A DNA stretch of 64,000 bases from Maribacter sp. MMG018 (GCF_018100785.1 NZ_JAGJEC010000001.1:992001-1056000), one strand, 5' to 3'; shown: positions 44,182-53,881, counted from the stretch's first letter. Numbers and translations are program-made. The notes: generated by a model from the letters alone, not told the origin.

Positions 44182-45330
44182 TTGGATAAAAGCAGAAGAA
44201 ATATCGCTAAAATGTTATCTCTTGGAGCTATTTTTCCAAGTCAGATGGCCTATTCCTTTTCGTCCATTATGGAGTCTATACCCACAAATGGCATGGGACC
44301 GGTTGGAGCGGCATGGGACCAACCCAAGAAAAACATAGAAAAGCTATATAAGAACGCCATTGTCAACGATGGTCTGATCATTTCCCGTAACTGGAACGAA
44401 GATTCGTTCGAGGCCTTGGCCCAATCGGGCTATACCGGATTCAACGCTTCCGTTGATTCGGGAAATTTAGAGAAAGGACTTAGAAACTTGAACAACTGGC
44501 AGACCATCATAAAAGAAAACCCCGACAGATTGATCTTGGGTACAAGTGCCGATGATTATTACCGTGCCAAGGAAGAAGGAAAGGTAGTGGTAATGCTAGG
44601 TTTTCAAAATTCTACGATGGTCGGTAGGTCCATCAAAAACCTCGATAAGCTGTACGATGCCGGAATGCGTTGGATGCAGCTTACCTACAATGAGCGGAAC
44701 TATTTGGGAGATGGGAGTACGGAACGTACAAATTGTGGCCTGTCCGATTTTGGCATAGAGGTCGTAAACCGTATGAACGAGCTGGGTATAATGATAGATT
44801 TATCGCACTGCGGAGAACAGACCACCAATGATGGTATAGCATTCAGTAAAGCACCTGTCTCGATCAACCACTCCATGTGCGAGGCATTGCACAAGAACCA
44901 CCCACGGGCCAAGACCGATGAACAGATCAAGGCCATGGCCGACAAGGGCGGCATTATCGGTATTATTTGTCTGGGCTATATGATCGGTCCGAACCTAGGT
45001 ACCGATACGACCTTGGAAACCTATGTGGACCATATAGACCATGCCGTTAAGATTGGAGGTATCGATCATGTAGGGCTGGCATCCGATTTTGCGATCCAGG
45101 GCTTGGAAGCGACCGGGGCCACGCGTGAAAATTGGTATGTACCGCGCTTAACACGTTTTAAGCCATCGTATAAGGTACAGTGGCCACCATGGATTCCCGA
45201 ACTCGATAAGCCCGATAGATATCTGCAAGTGGCCAAAGTATTGGACAAAAGAGGCTATAGTACCGGGGATATCGAAAAAATATTAGGTCAGAACTGGCTT
45301 CGTTTTTACAAGGATACCTTAAAGCCGTAA
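44182..45330 (+). CDS. M19 membrane dipeptidase-like protein with altered metal site
   Basis: 382 residues. In-frame stop at 44167 forces the start to TTG at 44182 or ATG at 44212; TTG is preferred because it restores SRRNIAKMLSLGA, a twin-arginine-like export signal. The renal-dipeptidase fold is seen in GMRWMQLTYNERNYLGDG, MIDLSHCGEQT, SINHSMCEAL and GIDHVGLASDF. The two later His ligands and the late Asp are present, but the first-strand His-x-Asp (expected near residue 62, here NDGLIISRN) is missing and the bridging Glu is replaced in LGFQNST. The activity may therefore differ from ordinary dipeptide hydrolysis. Confidence 0.82.
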   Translation: MDKSRRNIAKMLSLGAIFPSQMAYSFSSIMESIPTNGMGPVGAAWDQPKKNIEKLYKNAIVNDGLIISRNWNEDSFEALAQSGYTGFNASVDSGNLEKGLRNLNNWQTIIKENPDRLILGTSADDYYRAKEEGKVVVMLGFQNSTMVGRSIKNLDKLYDAGMRWMQLTYNERNYLGDGSTERTNCGLSDFGIEVVNRMNELGIMIDLSHCGEQTTNDGIAFSKAPVSINHSMCEALHKNHPRAKTDEQIKAMADKGGIIGIICLGYMIGPNLGTDTTLETYVDHIDHAVKIGGIDHVGLASDFAIQGLEATGATRENWYVPRLTRFKPSYKVQWPPWIPELDKPDRYLQVAKVLDKRGYSTGDIEKILGQNWLRFYKDTLKP

Positions 45331-45388
45331 TAATTTCTTTCTGTCTATCAAATACATTTTAACCCACTATATTTTTTAATATCGACCT

Positions 45389-47380
45389 ATGAAATATCCT
45401 ATCGGAATAGTTGTTTTGGCAATAAGTTTGTTGGCCTCGTGCAACGACTCAAAAGTAAAGGAAAACAACAAGACCGTTTACGATGTGGTGTTCCGTGAAA
45501 GCCTGGCGGGCACATATGAAAAATGGCCAACTTCTGGTCATAGTTTTAAATACTATTATACGTACACCGATAGAGGCCGTGGACCGGAGTTTGATGAGGA
45601 AATATCGCTTGACAAGGAGAACTTCATTACCGCCCAGACCGTAAAGGGTATCAATTATTCCAAGGTATCGATAGATGAAAGTTTTTCGGTCGGTGATGGA
45701 ACGGCTACCATCAACAATATGTTCGGTACGTCGAAGAACGATTTTAACGGAGGTCAACTTTATTTCCGTTTCGATGGTTCGCCCGCGGTATATGAAATTC
45801 TTGCGCAGCTTGCCCTGAAGTCCGAAACGGGCAAGGTGGCACTGTATCCGAAGGGAGAAGCAGAGTTGGTGAAAAATACACCGTTAAAACTGTCCAATGG
45901 TACCGCATTAGACCTTCTTACGATAAAGGGGTTGGATCTTAACCCTACCTATATCTGGATGCAGGATGGGCAAATGGTCTGTAAGATAGCGGGTAACCTT
46001 CATATCGTCAGAAAGGATTTTAGTGATTTTCGCCCTGAGATGAAGCAGATCCAGGATTCTATCGAAGACCAAGGTCTCATCGCAGCCGCTAAAGATCTTA
46101 GTCATGCCATTGATAAGGTAGTGGTCAAAAATGTAAACATATTTACCAAGGAAGGATCTTTGCTTCCGAACCAAGATGTTTTCGTAGACGGCGAAATCAT
46201 TGAGGCAATCGTACCAACGGGTCAAAAAACTATTTCTGGCGATGTTCAGGTCGTTGATGGTACAGATAAGACCCTTATGCCGGGCATGTTCGATATGCAT
46301 ACCCATAATTCGAAGTTCAGGGGGGCGTTATATCTTGCCGGAGGAGTCACCTCGGTAAGGGATCTGGCCAATAACAAACAGTTATATCGGTTAAGGGACC
46401 AGTTCGAGAACAATGAGATCATTGGGCCGCATATTGTAACTTTTTGCGGTATAATAGATGGTCCTGGTCCGTTTGCGAATCAAAGAAACGTGGTGGAAAC
46501 ACTTGAAGAAGGATTGGCGGAGATAGATGATTATAAAAGATTGGGCTATCAGCAGATTAAATTGTACAGTTCTATAAAACCCGAATGGGTAGCTCCGTTG
46601 ACTGAAAAGGCCCATGCATTGGGCATGCGGGTGAGTGGGCACATTCCTGCGTTCATGAATGCAACACAGGCCATTAACCAAGGGTATGACGAGATTCAAC
46701 ATATCAATATGCTGTTTCTTAACTTTTTATCCGACACCATAGATACTAGAACGCCACTGCGCTTTACAATGCCGGCACAATATGGTGCCGACCTTGACCT
46801 TGAATCGAAGGAATATACCGATTTTGTAGACCTGTTGCTAAAGAAAGATATTCTGGTAGATCCCACGGCGGCCATATTTGAAAATAAGTTTTTGGCTCAG
46901 TTGGGCGAGGTAAGTCCCACCTATAGCATGGTTGAAAATAGATTCCCTGTCATTTACCAGCGTAGTTTTTATGCCGGTGGCTTGCCGCAAGAAGGGGAGC
47001 AGATCGCAAGGTACAAGGCCAGTTATGACAAAATGCTGGATGTAATTTCAGATTTGTACCATAAAGGCGTTGACATCGTTCCTGGAACCGATGGCTTGCC
47101 CGGATTTTTATACCATCGCGAACTTGAACTTTACGTAAGGGCAGGTATTGCTGCTAATGAAGTGTTGAAATTGGCCACTATAAAGTCTGCCGAAATAACG
47201 GGAGTATCCGATTCTTATGGTTCGGTCGAACCCGGAAAAAAAGCGGATTTGATTCTTATAGACGGAAACCCTTTGGAAGATATCAGTGACATCCGCAAAG
47301 TGGAATGGACCATAAAGGGGGGTAATCTATACTATGCGAAGGAACTGTACAATGCTGTAGGGATCGATCATTTTAAATAA
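45389..47380 (+). CDS. Amidohydrolase-family lipoprotein (first copy)
   Basis: 663 residues with lipobox LASC (Cys18). Residues about 25-250 form an N-terminal domain, beta-rich by appearance, that I cannot name; the amidohydrolase barrel covers about 260-655. Metal and catalytic residues: DMHTHN (His-x-His near 305), Lys in QIKLYSS, His in VSGHIPAF, His in IQHINM and Asp in PGTDGLPG. It resembles imidazolonepropionase/prolidase-type amidohydrolases that open cyclic or linear amides. A paralogue is at 48604, separated by a propeller protein. Base composition of the first half is G+C-richer than its end. Confidence 0.87.
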   Translation: MKYPIGIVVLAISLLASCNDSKVKENNKTVYDVVFRESLAGTYEKWPTSGHSFKYYYTYTDRGRGPEFDEEISLDKENFITAQTVKGINYSKVSIDESFSVGDGTATINNMFGTSKNDFNGGQLYFRFDGSPAVYEILAQLALKSETGKVALYPKGEAELVKNTPLKLSNGTALDLLTIKGLDLNPTYIWMQDGQMVCKIAGNLHIVRKDFSDFRPEMKQIQDSIEDQGLIAAAKDLSHAIDKVVVKNVNIFTKEGSLLPNQDVFVDGEIIEAIVPTGQKTISGDVQVVDGTDKTLMPGMFDMHTHNSKFRGALYLAGGVTSVRDLANNKQLYRLRDQFENNEIIGPHIVTFCGIIDGPGPFANQRNVVETLEEGLAEIDDYKRLGYQQIKLYSSIKPEWVAPLTEKAHALGMRVSGHIPAFMNATQAINQGYDEIQHINMLFLNFLSDTIDTRTPLRFTMPAQYGADLDLESKEYTDFVDLLLKKDILVDPTAAIFENKFLAQLGEVSPTYSMVENRFPVIYQRSFYAGGLPQEGEQIARYKASYDKMLDVISDLYHKGVDIVPGTDGLPGFLYHRELELYVRAGIAANEVLKLATIKSAEITGVSDSYGSVEPGKKADLILIDGNPLEDISDIRKVEWTIKGGNLYYAKELYNAVGIDHFK

Positions 47381-47430
47381 ATCCGTAGAAACGGATAAAC
47401 AAACCAATCATTTTACATAAAAAAACAATA

Positions 47431-48552
47431 ATGAAACAGATATATATATTTCTTTTTTCACTTTTTGTAGCTACCGGTTATAGTCAGTCTTCTGAGTTCT
47501 TTACCAGTGGCAGGTTAATTTTAGGTACCTATAAAGAACGTACGGCCTCTATGGGCTTGGGAGATATAGATAAAGATGGAGATATAGATATACTCGTCGC
47601 CAATGGCCGCCATTGGCCAGGCCAGAATCGGGTTTTCTTTAATAATGGCAGAGGGGTATTTACCGTTTCGCAGGTTTTGGGAGACGAGCAAGAAACCAGT
47701 TATTCGACCGAGCTTGCCGATTTTGATAACGATGGTGACCTAGATATTGCCGTGGGTAACGATATGGCACCTAATTACATCTTTATCAATGATGGAAATG
47801 GCAAGTTTACAAAAGGCTCAAGATTCGGTGAAGCCTATGCCCCAACAAGAAATATAGTGGTTGCGGACATCGATTCCGATGGCGATCTTGATATTCTAAT
47901 AACCAACCGCGGAAAAGAAAATGAGATATGCCTTAATGACGGAAAGGGAAATTTTACCAAATCTATAGGTTTTGGCTCTAAAAAAGATTCTACCATAGAT
48001 GTTGAAGTGGCGGATATGAACGGAGATGGCCATAACGACCTTATTTTGGCCAATAGGGACGAGCAGCCCAATTTTGTGTATCTCAATGATGGTAAGCTAA
48101 ATTTCTCAAAAAGAATACCCTATGGTACAGGTACGGACAATACAAGATCCGTTGCTATAGCCGATATGGACAAAGATGGGTATTTAGATATCGTAACGGC
48201 CAATATAGGAGAACCAAACGCGATATACTTTGGAAGTAAAAAGAATGATTTTGATAAAAAAATGATGTTCGATGCCAGCTCCGATAAATCATATTCCTTA
48301 TCGGTCGCAGATGTGGATATGGATGGCACTATGGATATTGTAATAGGTAATGTGGCGGCACCCAATACTGTTTTTCTAAATCAGGAAGACGGTAAAAGTT
48401 GGAAAAAAATAGTATTGAGCGATAAAAAATTCAATACGTACGATATTATGGTCAGTGATTTGAACGGGGACGAAAAACCGGACATTATCGAGAGCAACTC
48501 CGACGAGCTGAACCTGTATTATTTTAACAAATATGTACCTAAGTTCCCTTGA
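47431..48552 (+). CDS. Secreted seven-repeat FG-GAP/VCBS beta-propeller protein
   Basis: 373 residues with a signal peptide ending near GYSQ (residue 19). Seven repeats of about 46-50 residues each start with a calcium-binding-type Asp loop: DIDKDGDID, DFDNDGDLD, DIDSDGDLD, DMNGDGHND, DMDKDGYLD, DVDMDGTMD, DLNGDEKPD. Seven such repeats fit one closed seven-bladed propeller. No catalytic residues are recognised. It sits between the two amidohydrolase genes with short gaps (50 and 51 nt), so it is likely a periplasmic or surface scaffold or binding protein for the same substrate. Confidence 0.85.
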   Translation: MKQIYIFLFSLFVATGYSQSSEFFTSGRLILGTYKERTASMGLGDIDKDGDIDILVANGRHWPGQNRVFFNNGRGVFTVSQVLGDEQETSYSTELADFDNDGDLDIAVGNDMAPNYIFINDGNGKFTKGSRFGEAYAPTRNIVVADIDSDGDLDILITNRGKENEICLNDGKGNFTKSIGFGSKKDSTIDVEVADMNGDGHNDLILANRDEQPNFVYLNDGKLNFSKRIPYGTGTDNTRSVAIADMDKDGYLDIVTANIGEPNAIYFGSKKNDFDKKMMFDASSDKSYSLSVADVDMDGTMDIVIGNVAAPNTVFLNQEDGKSWKKIVLSDKKFNTYDIMVSDLNGDEKPDIIESNSDELNLYYFNKYVPKFP

Positions 48553-48603
48553 TCCAAGGGTGTTTATGGAACGAGAAAAGATAGAAGAAAAATTATAAGA
48601 CCA

Positions 48604-50661
48604 ATGAAGAGTATTACTAGTTACACGACATCGATATGTGCAGGGGTGTTCCTGTCCATATCTTTGGTTTCATGTTCAACGGAATCGTCAAAATGGGACA
48701 ATTTTACCGATGAGGGAACATTTATAGTGCACAGGAGGCAATCGCCGATCGGTGAGGAGACCTATGAGGCGTACACCGAGAACGATACCATATATGTAAA
48801 ATCGCTCCAGGGCGAAAACGAGCGGGGACGCATCTCGGGGGTATTGTCGGAATTGCGGCTTACAAAAGACCTGGAGCCTGTTTACTACAGCAGCAAAAGA
48901 ATCTCCAAGGATACCACCAATATTCTTGAAGTGGAGAAAATAGGTCCCGACGAGATTACCGTTTGGGAAAAACATTTTGACAAGGTAACGCAAAAGGTTT
49001 CGGGCCATTTCTTTCCCCTCCACAGTAATATTCCTGCAGGCATAGAGATGATGCTGTACCATTGCTATTTTAAGTATGGGCAAGAAAGCCTGCCCACCTT
49101 CCCCAGGGGCGAGGTAACGGTGGCCCATAGGGCCAAGGATACGGTGACCGTGGGCGGTGAACAAAGAATATTGGATAGATATGTCGCCACCGGTATCAAC
49201 TGGGGCGGTAGAACTATTTGGTTGGACGAGTCCCAGAATTTGGTCGCCTTGGTGAAGGCGAACACCCAGATCAGGGAAATGATCAAAGAAGAATATGAAG
49301 AGGCACTGCCAACTTTTATCCAGGGCAATGTAGAGGAGCAAATGGCCCAACTGGCCGAGTACACCCAAAACCTGAAAGGCCCGGAATATCCAGTGGTGGC
49401 CTTGGTAGGGGGAGATGTAGTGGATGTGGCCGGTGATGGGGTTAAAAAGGATATGACGATCATTGTCGAAGAGGGCAAGATTGTCGAGATCGGTAAAAGG
49501 GAGTCCGTAAAGGTGTCAAAAGGGGCCAAGGTAATCGATGTAAAGGGTAAGACCTTGATCCCGGGACTATGGGACATGCACGCCCACTCCAACCAGGTAC
49601 AATGGGCACCTGCCTATTTGGCCGGTGGTGTTACCACGATCAGGGACAACGGAAACGAACTGGAGTTCGCTACCTCCTTCAGGGACGCCATTGCCAAAGA
49701 CGGGGCATTGGGCCCCGATATCCTTTTGGCGGGTATGACCGACGGCCCAGGTATAAAAGGTAACGGTGTAATACGTGCAAGGTCGGTAGAAGAGGCAAAG
49801 GAAACGGTAGCACTGTACCATAAGAACGGTTACAAGCAGATCAAGATCTATACCTCCATAGAACCCGAGATGTTGAAGGTATTGACGGAAGAAGCCCATA
49901 AGGTGGGCATGACGGTAACGGGCCATGTACCCGCCTTGGTGAACGATGCACGGTTGGCGGTAGAAGATGGTATGGATATGCTAAGCCATTACAATAGAAT
50001 TTTGGCGGCATTGTTTACGGATAAGAAAGTATCTGACCTAGGTCCTTACTTTATGGTAGATAATGAAGTAACGGACGAAATGGTGAACAACGCCATTGCC
50101 TTTTACCTAAAGCACGGGACTGTTCTGGACGTTACCCTTGGGTTGGGCGTAATACGTACATTGCCAAAAGGGGAACCTATGGAAACCCTGGAACCGGATG
50201 CTTATAGAATGGCATATGAACTTTTTGAGAGTAAAAGGTTTAGAGCTGGAACGTCCGAAGTTCGTGCTAAAAAATTAAAACAAAACATTATTAAATCTGC
50301 CGAGGTCATTGGTAAGTTCTATAAAGCAGGGATTCCCGTTGTTGCCGGTACCGACAACTTTGCTCCGGGATTCGGACTCTTTTTAGAAATAGAGACCTAT
50401 AATAAGTACGGGGGGCTAACTCCGTTGGAAGCTATTAGAACGGCGACCATAGTGCCCGCCAAGGCTATGGGTATGGGAGATATCACGGGAAGTATAGAAG
50501 TTGGCAAAGAGGCGGATATCGCCATTTTGGACAAGAACCCGTTGGAAAACATAGATAATATTAGAAGCGTCTCCGCGGTAATGACCAACGGAAATTATTA
50601 TGAAAGCGAAGGGCTGTGGATGGCGGCGGATTTTAAACCTAATAGAGATACACAGAATTGA
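48604..50661 (+). CDS. Amidohydrolase-family lipoprotein (second copy)
   Basis: 685 residues; lipobox LVSC at about residue 24. Like the first copy it has an unnamed N-terminal domain (about 30-245) and a barrel from about 265. DMHAHSNQ (His-x-His near 325), Lys in QIKIYTS, His in VTGHVPAL, His in MLSHYNR and Asp in VAGTDNFAPG complete the site. The two paralogues are clearly diverged, so they may act on different bonds of one compound. A sharp drop in G+C occurs inside the gene near 49,980, suggesting mosaic origin. The RidA gene starts 3 nt after its stop. Confidence 0.87.
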   Translation: MKSITSYTTSICAGVFLSISLVSCSTESSKWDNFTDEGTFIVHRRQSPIGEETYEAYTENDTIYVKSLQGENERGRISGVLSELRLTKDLEPVYYSSKRISKDTTNILEVEKIGPDEITVWEKHFDKVTQKVSGHFFPLHSNIPAGIEMMLYHCYFKYGQESLPTFPRGEVTVAHRAKDTVTVGGEQRILDRYVATGINWGGRTIWLDESQNLVALVKANTQIREMIKEEYEEALPTFIQGNVEEQMAQLAEYTQNLKGPEYPVVALVGGDVVDVAGDGVKKDMTIIVEEGKIVEIGKRESVKVSKGAKVIDVKGKTLIPGLWDMHAHSNQVQWAPAYLAGGVTTIRDNGNELEFATSFRDAIAKDGALGPDILLAGMTDGPGIKGNGVIRARSVEEAKETVALYHKNGYKQIKIYTSIEPEMLKVLTEEAHKVGMTVTGHVPALVNDARLAVEDGMDMLSHYNRILAALFTDKKVSDLGPYFMVDNEVTDEMVNNAIAFYLKHGTVLDVTLGLGVIRTLPKGEPMETLEPDAYRMAYELFESKRFRAGTSEVRAKKLKQNIIKSAEVIGKFYKAGIPVVAGTDNFAPGFGLFLEIETYNKYGGLTPLEAIRTATIVPAKAMGMGDITGSIEVGKEADIAILDKNPLENIDNIRSVSAVMTNGNYYESEGLWMAADFKPNRDTQN

Positions 50662-50663
50662 TT

Positions 50664-51140
50664 ATGGAAAACATAGTATACGATCCGGAAGCCCGGTTGA
50701 AAGACTTGGGCATAGCGTTACCAAAGGCACCTGACCCGGTGGCCAATTATGTGAACGGTGTACGTGCGGGCAACCTTATTTTTTTGGCCGGAAAAGGACC
50801 TAGGTACGCCAATGGAGTGGAGATTACCGGAAAACTGGGAGATGATATTTCTATAGAAAAGGGCTATGAAGGGGCCCGTTTAACGGCCATCAACCAGATT
50901 GCGGTTCTTAAGGGGATGCTGGGCGACCTAAAAAAAGTAAAAAGGGTCGTAAAGGTCTTGGCCCTGGTAAATTCCACACCCGATTTTATAGAGCAACCCA
51001 AGGTAATAGATGGTTTCTCGGATCTGATGGTGGAGGTTTTCGGGGAAAGGGGCATCCATGCCCGAGCGGCCATCGGTGTGGCAACATTGCCGAGGGCACA
51101 GGCCGTTGAAGTGGAATGTGTGGTTGAAGTGGAAGACTGA
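50664..51140 (+). CDS. RidA-family protein without signal
   Basis: 158 residues from the ATG at 50664; a TTG 6 nt earlier overlaps the previous stop and is less likely. RidA domain with the substrate-binding Arg in IHARAAIGVATLPRAQAVEVECVVE. It is closely similar to the domain of the lipoprotein at 36403 (shared segments include DPVANYV, LGDLKKVKR and DGFSDLMVEVFGE), but has no signal and would act in the cytoplasm. It fits a pathway generating enamine/imine intermediates after import. Confidence 0.9.
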   Translation: MENIVYDPEARLKDLGIALPKAPDPVANYVNGVRAGNLIFLAGKGPRYANGVEITGKLGDDISIEKGYEGARLTAINQIAVLKGMLGDLKKVKRVVKVLALVNSTPDFIEQPKVIDGFSDLMVEVFGERGIHARAAIGVATLPRAQAVEVECVVEVED

Positions 51141-51254
51141 CCACATGCCCGATGAAAGGTAATTATGCCGAACCGTTAAAAACGATTACTATGGATGGAC
51201 ATCATCGTTCATTCAAATTATAAATACAGATTATTATAGTTAACTACCCAATAT

Positions 51255-52118
51255 ATGACGACAGCTACCCAAACGAACCCACTTTGGAAAGAAAGTAAGG
51301 TCAAGAATTATTTGCCCCATATGACGGTCCCCGAAGTGGAAGAGTTTTTAAAGAGATCCGATATGGCGATTATTCCCATCGGAGCATTGGAACAACATTC
51401 GAGCCACCTGCCCATTGGAACCGATTTTATAAATGGAATAGAGCTTTGTAAGCTTATAGCCCAAGAGCGTGATATTTTAGTGGCACCGGTGTTAATGGCA
51501 GGCCAGTCCCCTTATCATATGGCATTTGCGGGCACCATTACCCTAAGTGCGGAAACTATACTGCGTGTACATATGGAAACCGTAGAGAGTCTTATAAAAC
51601 ATGGGTTCAAACGTTTTGTGTTGATGAACTCCCACGGGGGCAACACGGCGATCACCACTTTTTTGGTAGATCAGATAAACCAAAAGACTTCGGCCGTTGC
51701 GGTAGATTTTGGCGTTGCCATCAAACCTTATCTACAAAGTGGGGAAGAAAAAGAGACTCGGGCACTGGATCGACATGCCGGTACGGGAGAAACATCCAAT
51801 TCCCTGTACCTGATGCCAAGCTTGGTACAATTGGATAAAGCCAAACCAACTAAATTATCATTGCCAAAGCATTTGGCGAATATGGTGCCCGCAGTCATTA
51901 AAGAAGAACCTACCGAAAAATTATTGTTTCTCTCCGAAGGTTTAAAGGCCGAGGAAACGGGTAAAAAAACATCTACCATCGAAATGACCAAAACAGGCGT
52001 TTGGGGAGAATTGGACCCTAAGGAGGCTACCGTGGAAAGAGGCGAGAAGGATACGAAAAATGTGATCAAGGCCTGTACCGATTTTATTGATAAATGGAAT
52101 GAACTGATTGCTGTCTAA
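51255..52118 (+). CDS. Creatininase-family amidohydrolase
   Basis: 287 residues, cytoplasmic. The family metal ligands are visible: Glu and His in IPIGALEQHSSHLPIGTD (about 40-57), His in NSHGGNTA, and Glu in RHAGTGETSNSL. Creatininase-family enzymes hydrolyse cyclic amides (creatinine) or amide bonds of formamides and peptides (for example in redox cofactor biosynthesis). The substrate is not predictable, but the fold supports amide cleavage after import. Gap of 114 nt to the RidA gene. Confidence 0.9.
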   Translation: MTTATQTNPLWKESKVKNYLPHMTVPEVEEFLKRSDMAIIPIGALEQHSSHLPIGTDFINGIELCKLIAQERDILVAPVLMAGQSPYHMAFAGTITLSAETILRVHMETVESLIKHGFKRFVLMNSHGGNTAITTFLVDQINQKTSAVAVDFGVAIKPYLQSGEEKETRALDRHAGTGETSNSLYLMPSLVQLDKAKPTKLSLPKHLANMVPAVIKEEPTEKLLFLSEGLKAEETGKKTSTIEMTKTGVWGELDPKEATVERGEKDTKNVIKACTDFIDKWNELIAV

Positions 52119-52161
52119 GATTCTGGATAATTTTTAGTGGACCGAACACCGATATAGCATT

Positions 52162-53052
52162 ATGAAAAACCATTTGTTGCTGACTGTTTTATTTTTATCC
52201 AAAAGCCTTTGTTCTTTTGCACAGGAATTTCCTTTGTTTCCAGAACCCAACGTGGTGTTTGAAATTAAACCGTCTACAACAGATCCTAGAATAGAAAATG
52301 CAGATACGCCCCACTTTGTTGCGTACGATCCTACCAACGATCAAGGGAAGTTGTTGCTTTTTATTCCCGGTACGAACGGTATAGCCCTAAGGGGGCCAAA
52401 ACAGCTTTTTTATACTGCGGTTCAGCAAGGGTATGCCGTAATCAATCTTTCGTATATAAACACTCCGGCGATCGCACGCATATGCAAAGGGAATGCGCTG
52501 GTAGCGAACTCTGATTGTGCCGAGGAATTTAGAAATAGAAGGGTATATGGCGACACTACGTTTAAGCTTATCGATGACAAGCCCTATGATGCCATTTTGA
52601 ACCGTCTTACAAAGCTTTTGGAGTATCTGGCCAAGAACGATAAAAACCTGGACTGGAGCCGTTACTTGGAAAATGGTGAGCCAAAATGGAGCATGATAGC
52701 ACTTGCCGGACAGTCTCAAGGCGGTGGAATGTCCGCTTTTATAGCAAAGACCCATGTTGTGGCCCGGGTAATCGATTTTTCTGGGGGTTGGGACTATTCC
52801 GCTAAGGACAAAATAGCCAACTGGTATTTTAAAAATAGCAAAACGCCCCTTGATCGCTGGTACGGAACCTACCATGTAGAGGAACCTACCGCGGCAACTA
52901 TAGTAGAGACCTACAAGGCGATGAATATTCCCGAAGATCACATTTATGCTTTTGACCTAGAGGTGCCAAAAGGAAAAAGGGCACATTCCAATGGGGTCCG
53001 GAATACAGGATACAGAAATCAATGGGTGGAGTTGCTCGGTAAAGGAAATTGA
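52162..53052 (+). CDS. Secreted alpha/beta-hydrolase of unknown substrate
   Basis: 296 residues with a signal peptide ending CSFAQ (about residue 21). The nucleophile elbow GQSQGGGMSAF (Ser near 186) follows LLLFIPGTNGIALRGPK, which supplies the oxyanion region, and the probable His lies in GKRAHSNGVRN near the C terminus. I do not recognise a characterised enzyme. It would act in the periplasm on the imported compound, perhaps as an esterase or amidase. Confidence 0.72.
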   Translation: MKNHLLLTVLFLSKSLCSFAQEFPLFPEPNVVFEIKPSTTDPRIENADTPHFVAYDPTNDQGKLLLFIPGTNGIALRGPKQLFYTAVQQGYAVINLSYINTPAIARICKGNALVANSDCAEEFRNRRVYGDTTFKLIDDKPYDAILNRLTKLLEYLAKNDKNLDWSRYLENGEPKWSMIALAGQSQGGGMSAFIAKTHVVARVIDFSGGWDYSAKDKIANWYFKNSKTPLDRWYGTYHVEEPTAATIVETYKAMNIPEDHIYAFDLEVPKGKRAHSNGVRNTGYRNQWVELLGKGN

Positions 53053-53075
53053 TACGATTGAAAGGACACAGGTTT

Positions 53076-53879
53076 ATGAATAAATATCTCTATTGCTTAT
53101 TGATTGTGGTACTTACAGCCTGCAATCAACCTGAAAAGGATAAAAAAACAGAACCCAACGGTTCTGAAAAAATAGATTCGGAAATGAATGTATTGGGATT
53201 GATTGGGGGAACATCATGGCACTCCACGATAGAATATTACAGTATGATCAATCAATCGGTGAACGATCACTATGGAAACAATACCAATCCTCTATTATTG
53301 GTGTATACACTTAACCAAGCGGAGGTGCACCGTTTTCAAATAGAGAACAAATGGGATTCTATAGCCCATATGTTGGTGGAAGCGGGGAAGACGCTTAACA
53401 AAGCAGGTGCGGGCGCTGTTCTTTTCTGCGCCAATACACCCCATAAAGTATATGGTTCCGTTCAGGAACAACTGGATTTCCCCATCATACATATAGCCGA
53501 TGCGACGGCGAAGGCCATCAAAGAAAAAGACTTGAAAAAAGTGCTTTTTATCGGTACCAAGTACAGTATGGAGGAACCCTTTATCACAAAAAGAATCGAA
53601 GACAATGGTATTGAAGTACTGGTTCCGCAAGAACAGGAGGTAATCGATGAACTACATAGGATCATCATAGAAGAGCTCACCTATGGGGAAGTAGAGGCCT
53701 CTTCGAAGGCTTACGTGATGGATGTCATAGAAAATGCAAGGCAGCAAGGGGCCGAAGGGGTTATACTCGGGTGTACGGAGTTTCCGCTGATGATTTTTCA
53801 GGAAGATGTGGAGATCCCCGTTTTTAATACCACCGAGATCCATGCGAAATCGGGGGTCGATTATATTCTAAAAAGATAA
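53076..53879 (+). CDS. Asp/Glu racemase-family lipoprotein
   Basis: 267 residues from the ATG at 53076, chosen because it begins a lipoprotein signal (MNKYLYCLLIVVLTAC, Cys16); a TTG 27 nt upstream has no signal. The racemase fold has the N-terminal LGLIGGTSWHSTIEYY and the two catalytic Cys in LFCANTPHK and ILGCTEFPLM. Asp/Glu racemases are normally cytoplasmic, so an exported copy points to D/L-acidic amino acids or related compounds being handled in the periplasm. It overlaps no gene; the DASS transporter starts 2 nt after it. Confidence 0.87.
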   Translation: MNKYLYCLLIVVLTACNQPEKDKKTEPNGSEKIDSEMNVLGLIGGTSWHSTIEYYSMINQSVNDHYGNNTNPLLLVYTLNQAEVHRFQIENKWDSIAHMLVEAGKTLNKAGAGAVLFCANTPHKVYGSVQEQLDFPIIHIADATAKAIKEKDLKKVLFIGTKYSMEEPFITKRIEDNGIEVLVPQEQEVIDELHRIIIEELTYGEVEASSKAYVMDVIENARQQGAEGVILGCTEFPLMIFQEDVEIPVFNTTEIHAKSGVDYILKR

Positions 53880-53881
53880 CT

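Noticed and set aside
48688..49368. 226-codon minus-strand frame inside the second amidohydrolase gene
   Set aside because: Long only because the region is G+C-richer and has few antisense stops; the sense frame has a signal peptide and catalytic motifs.
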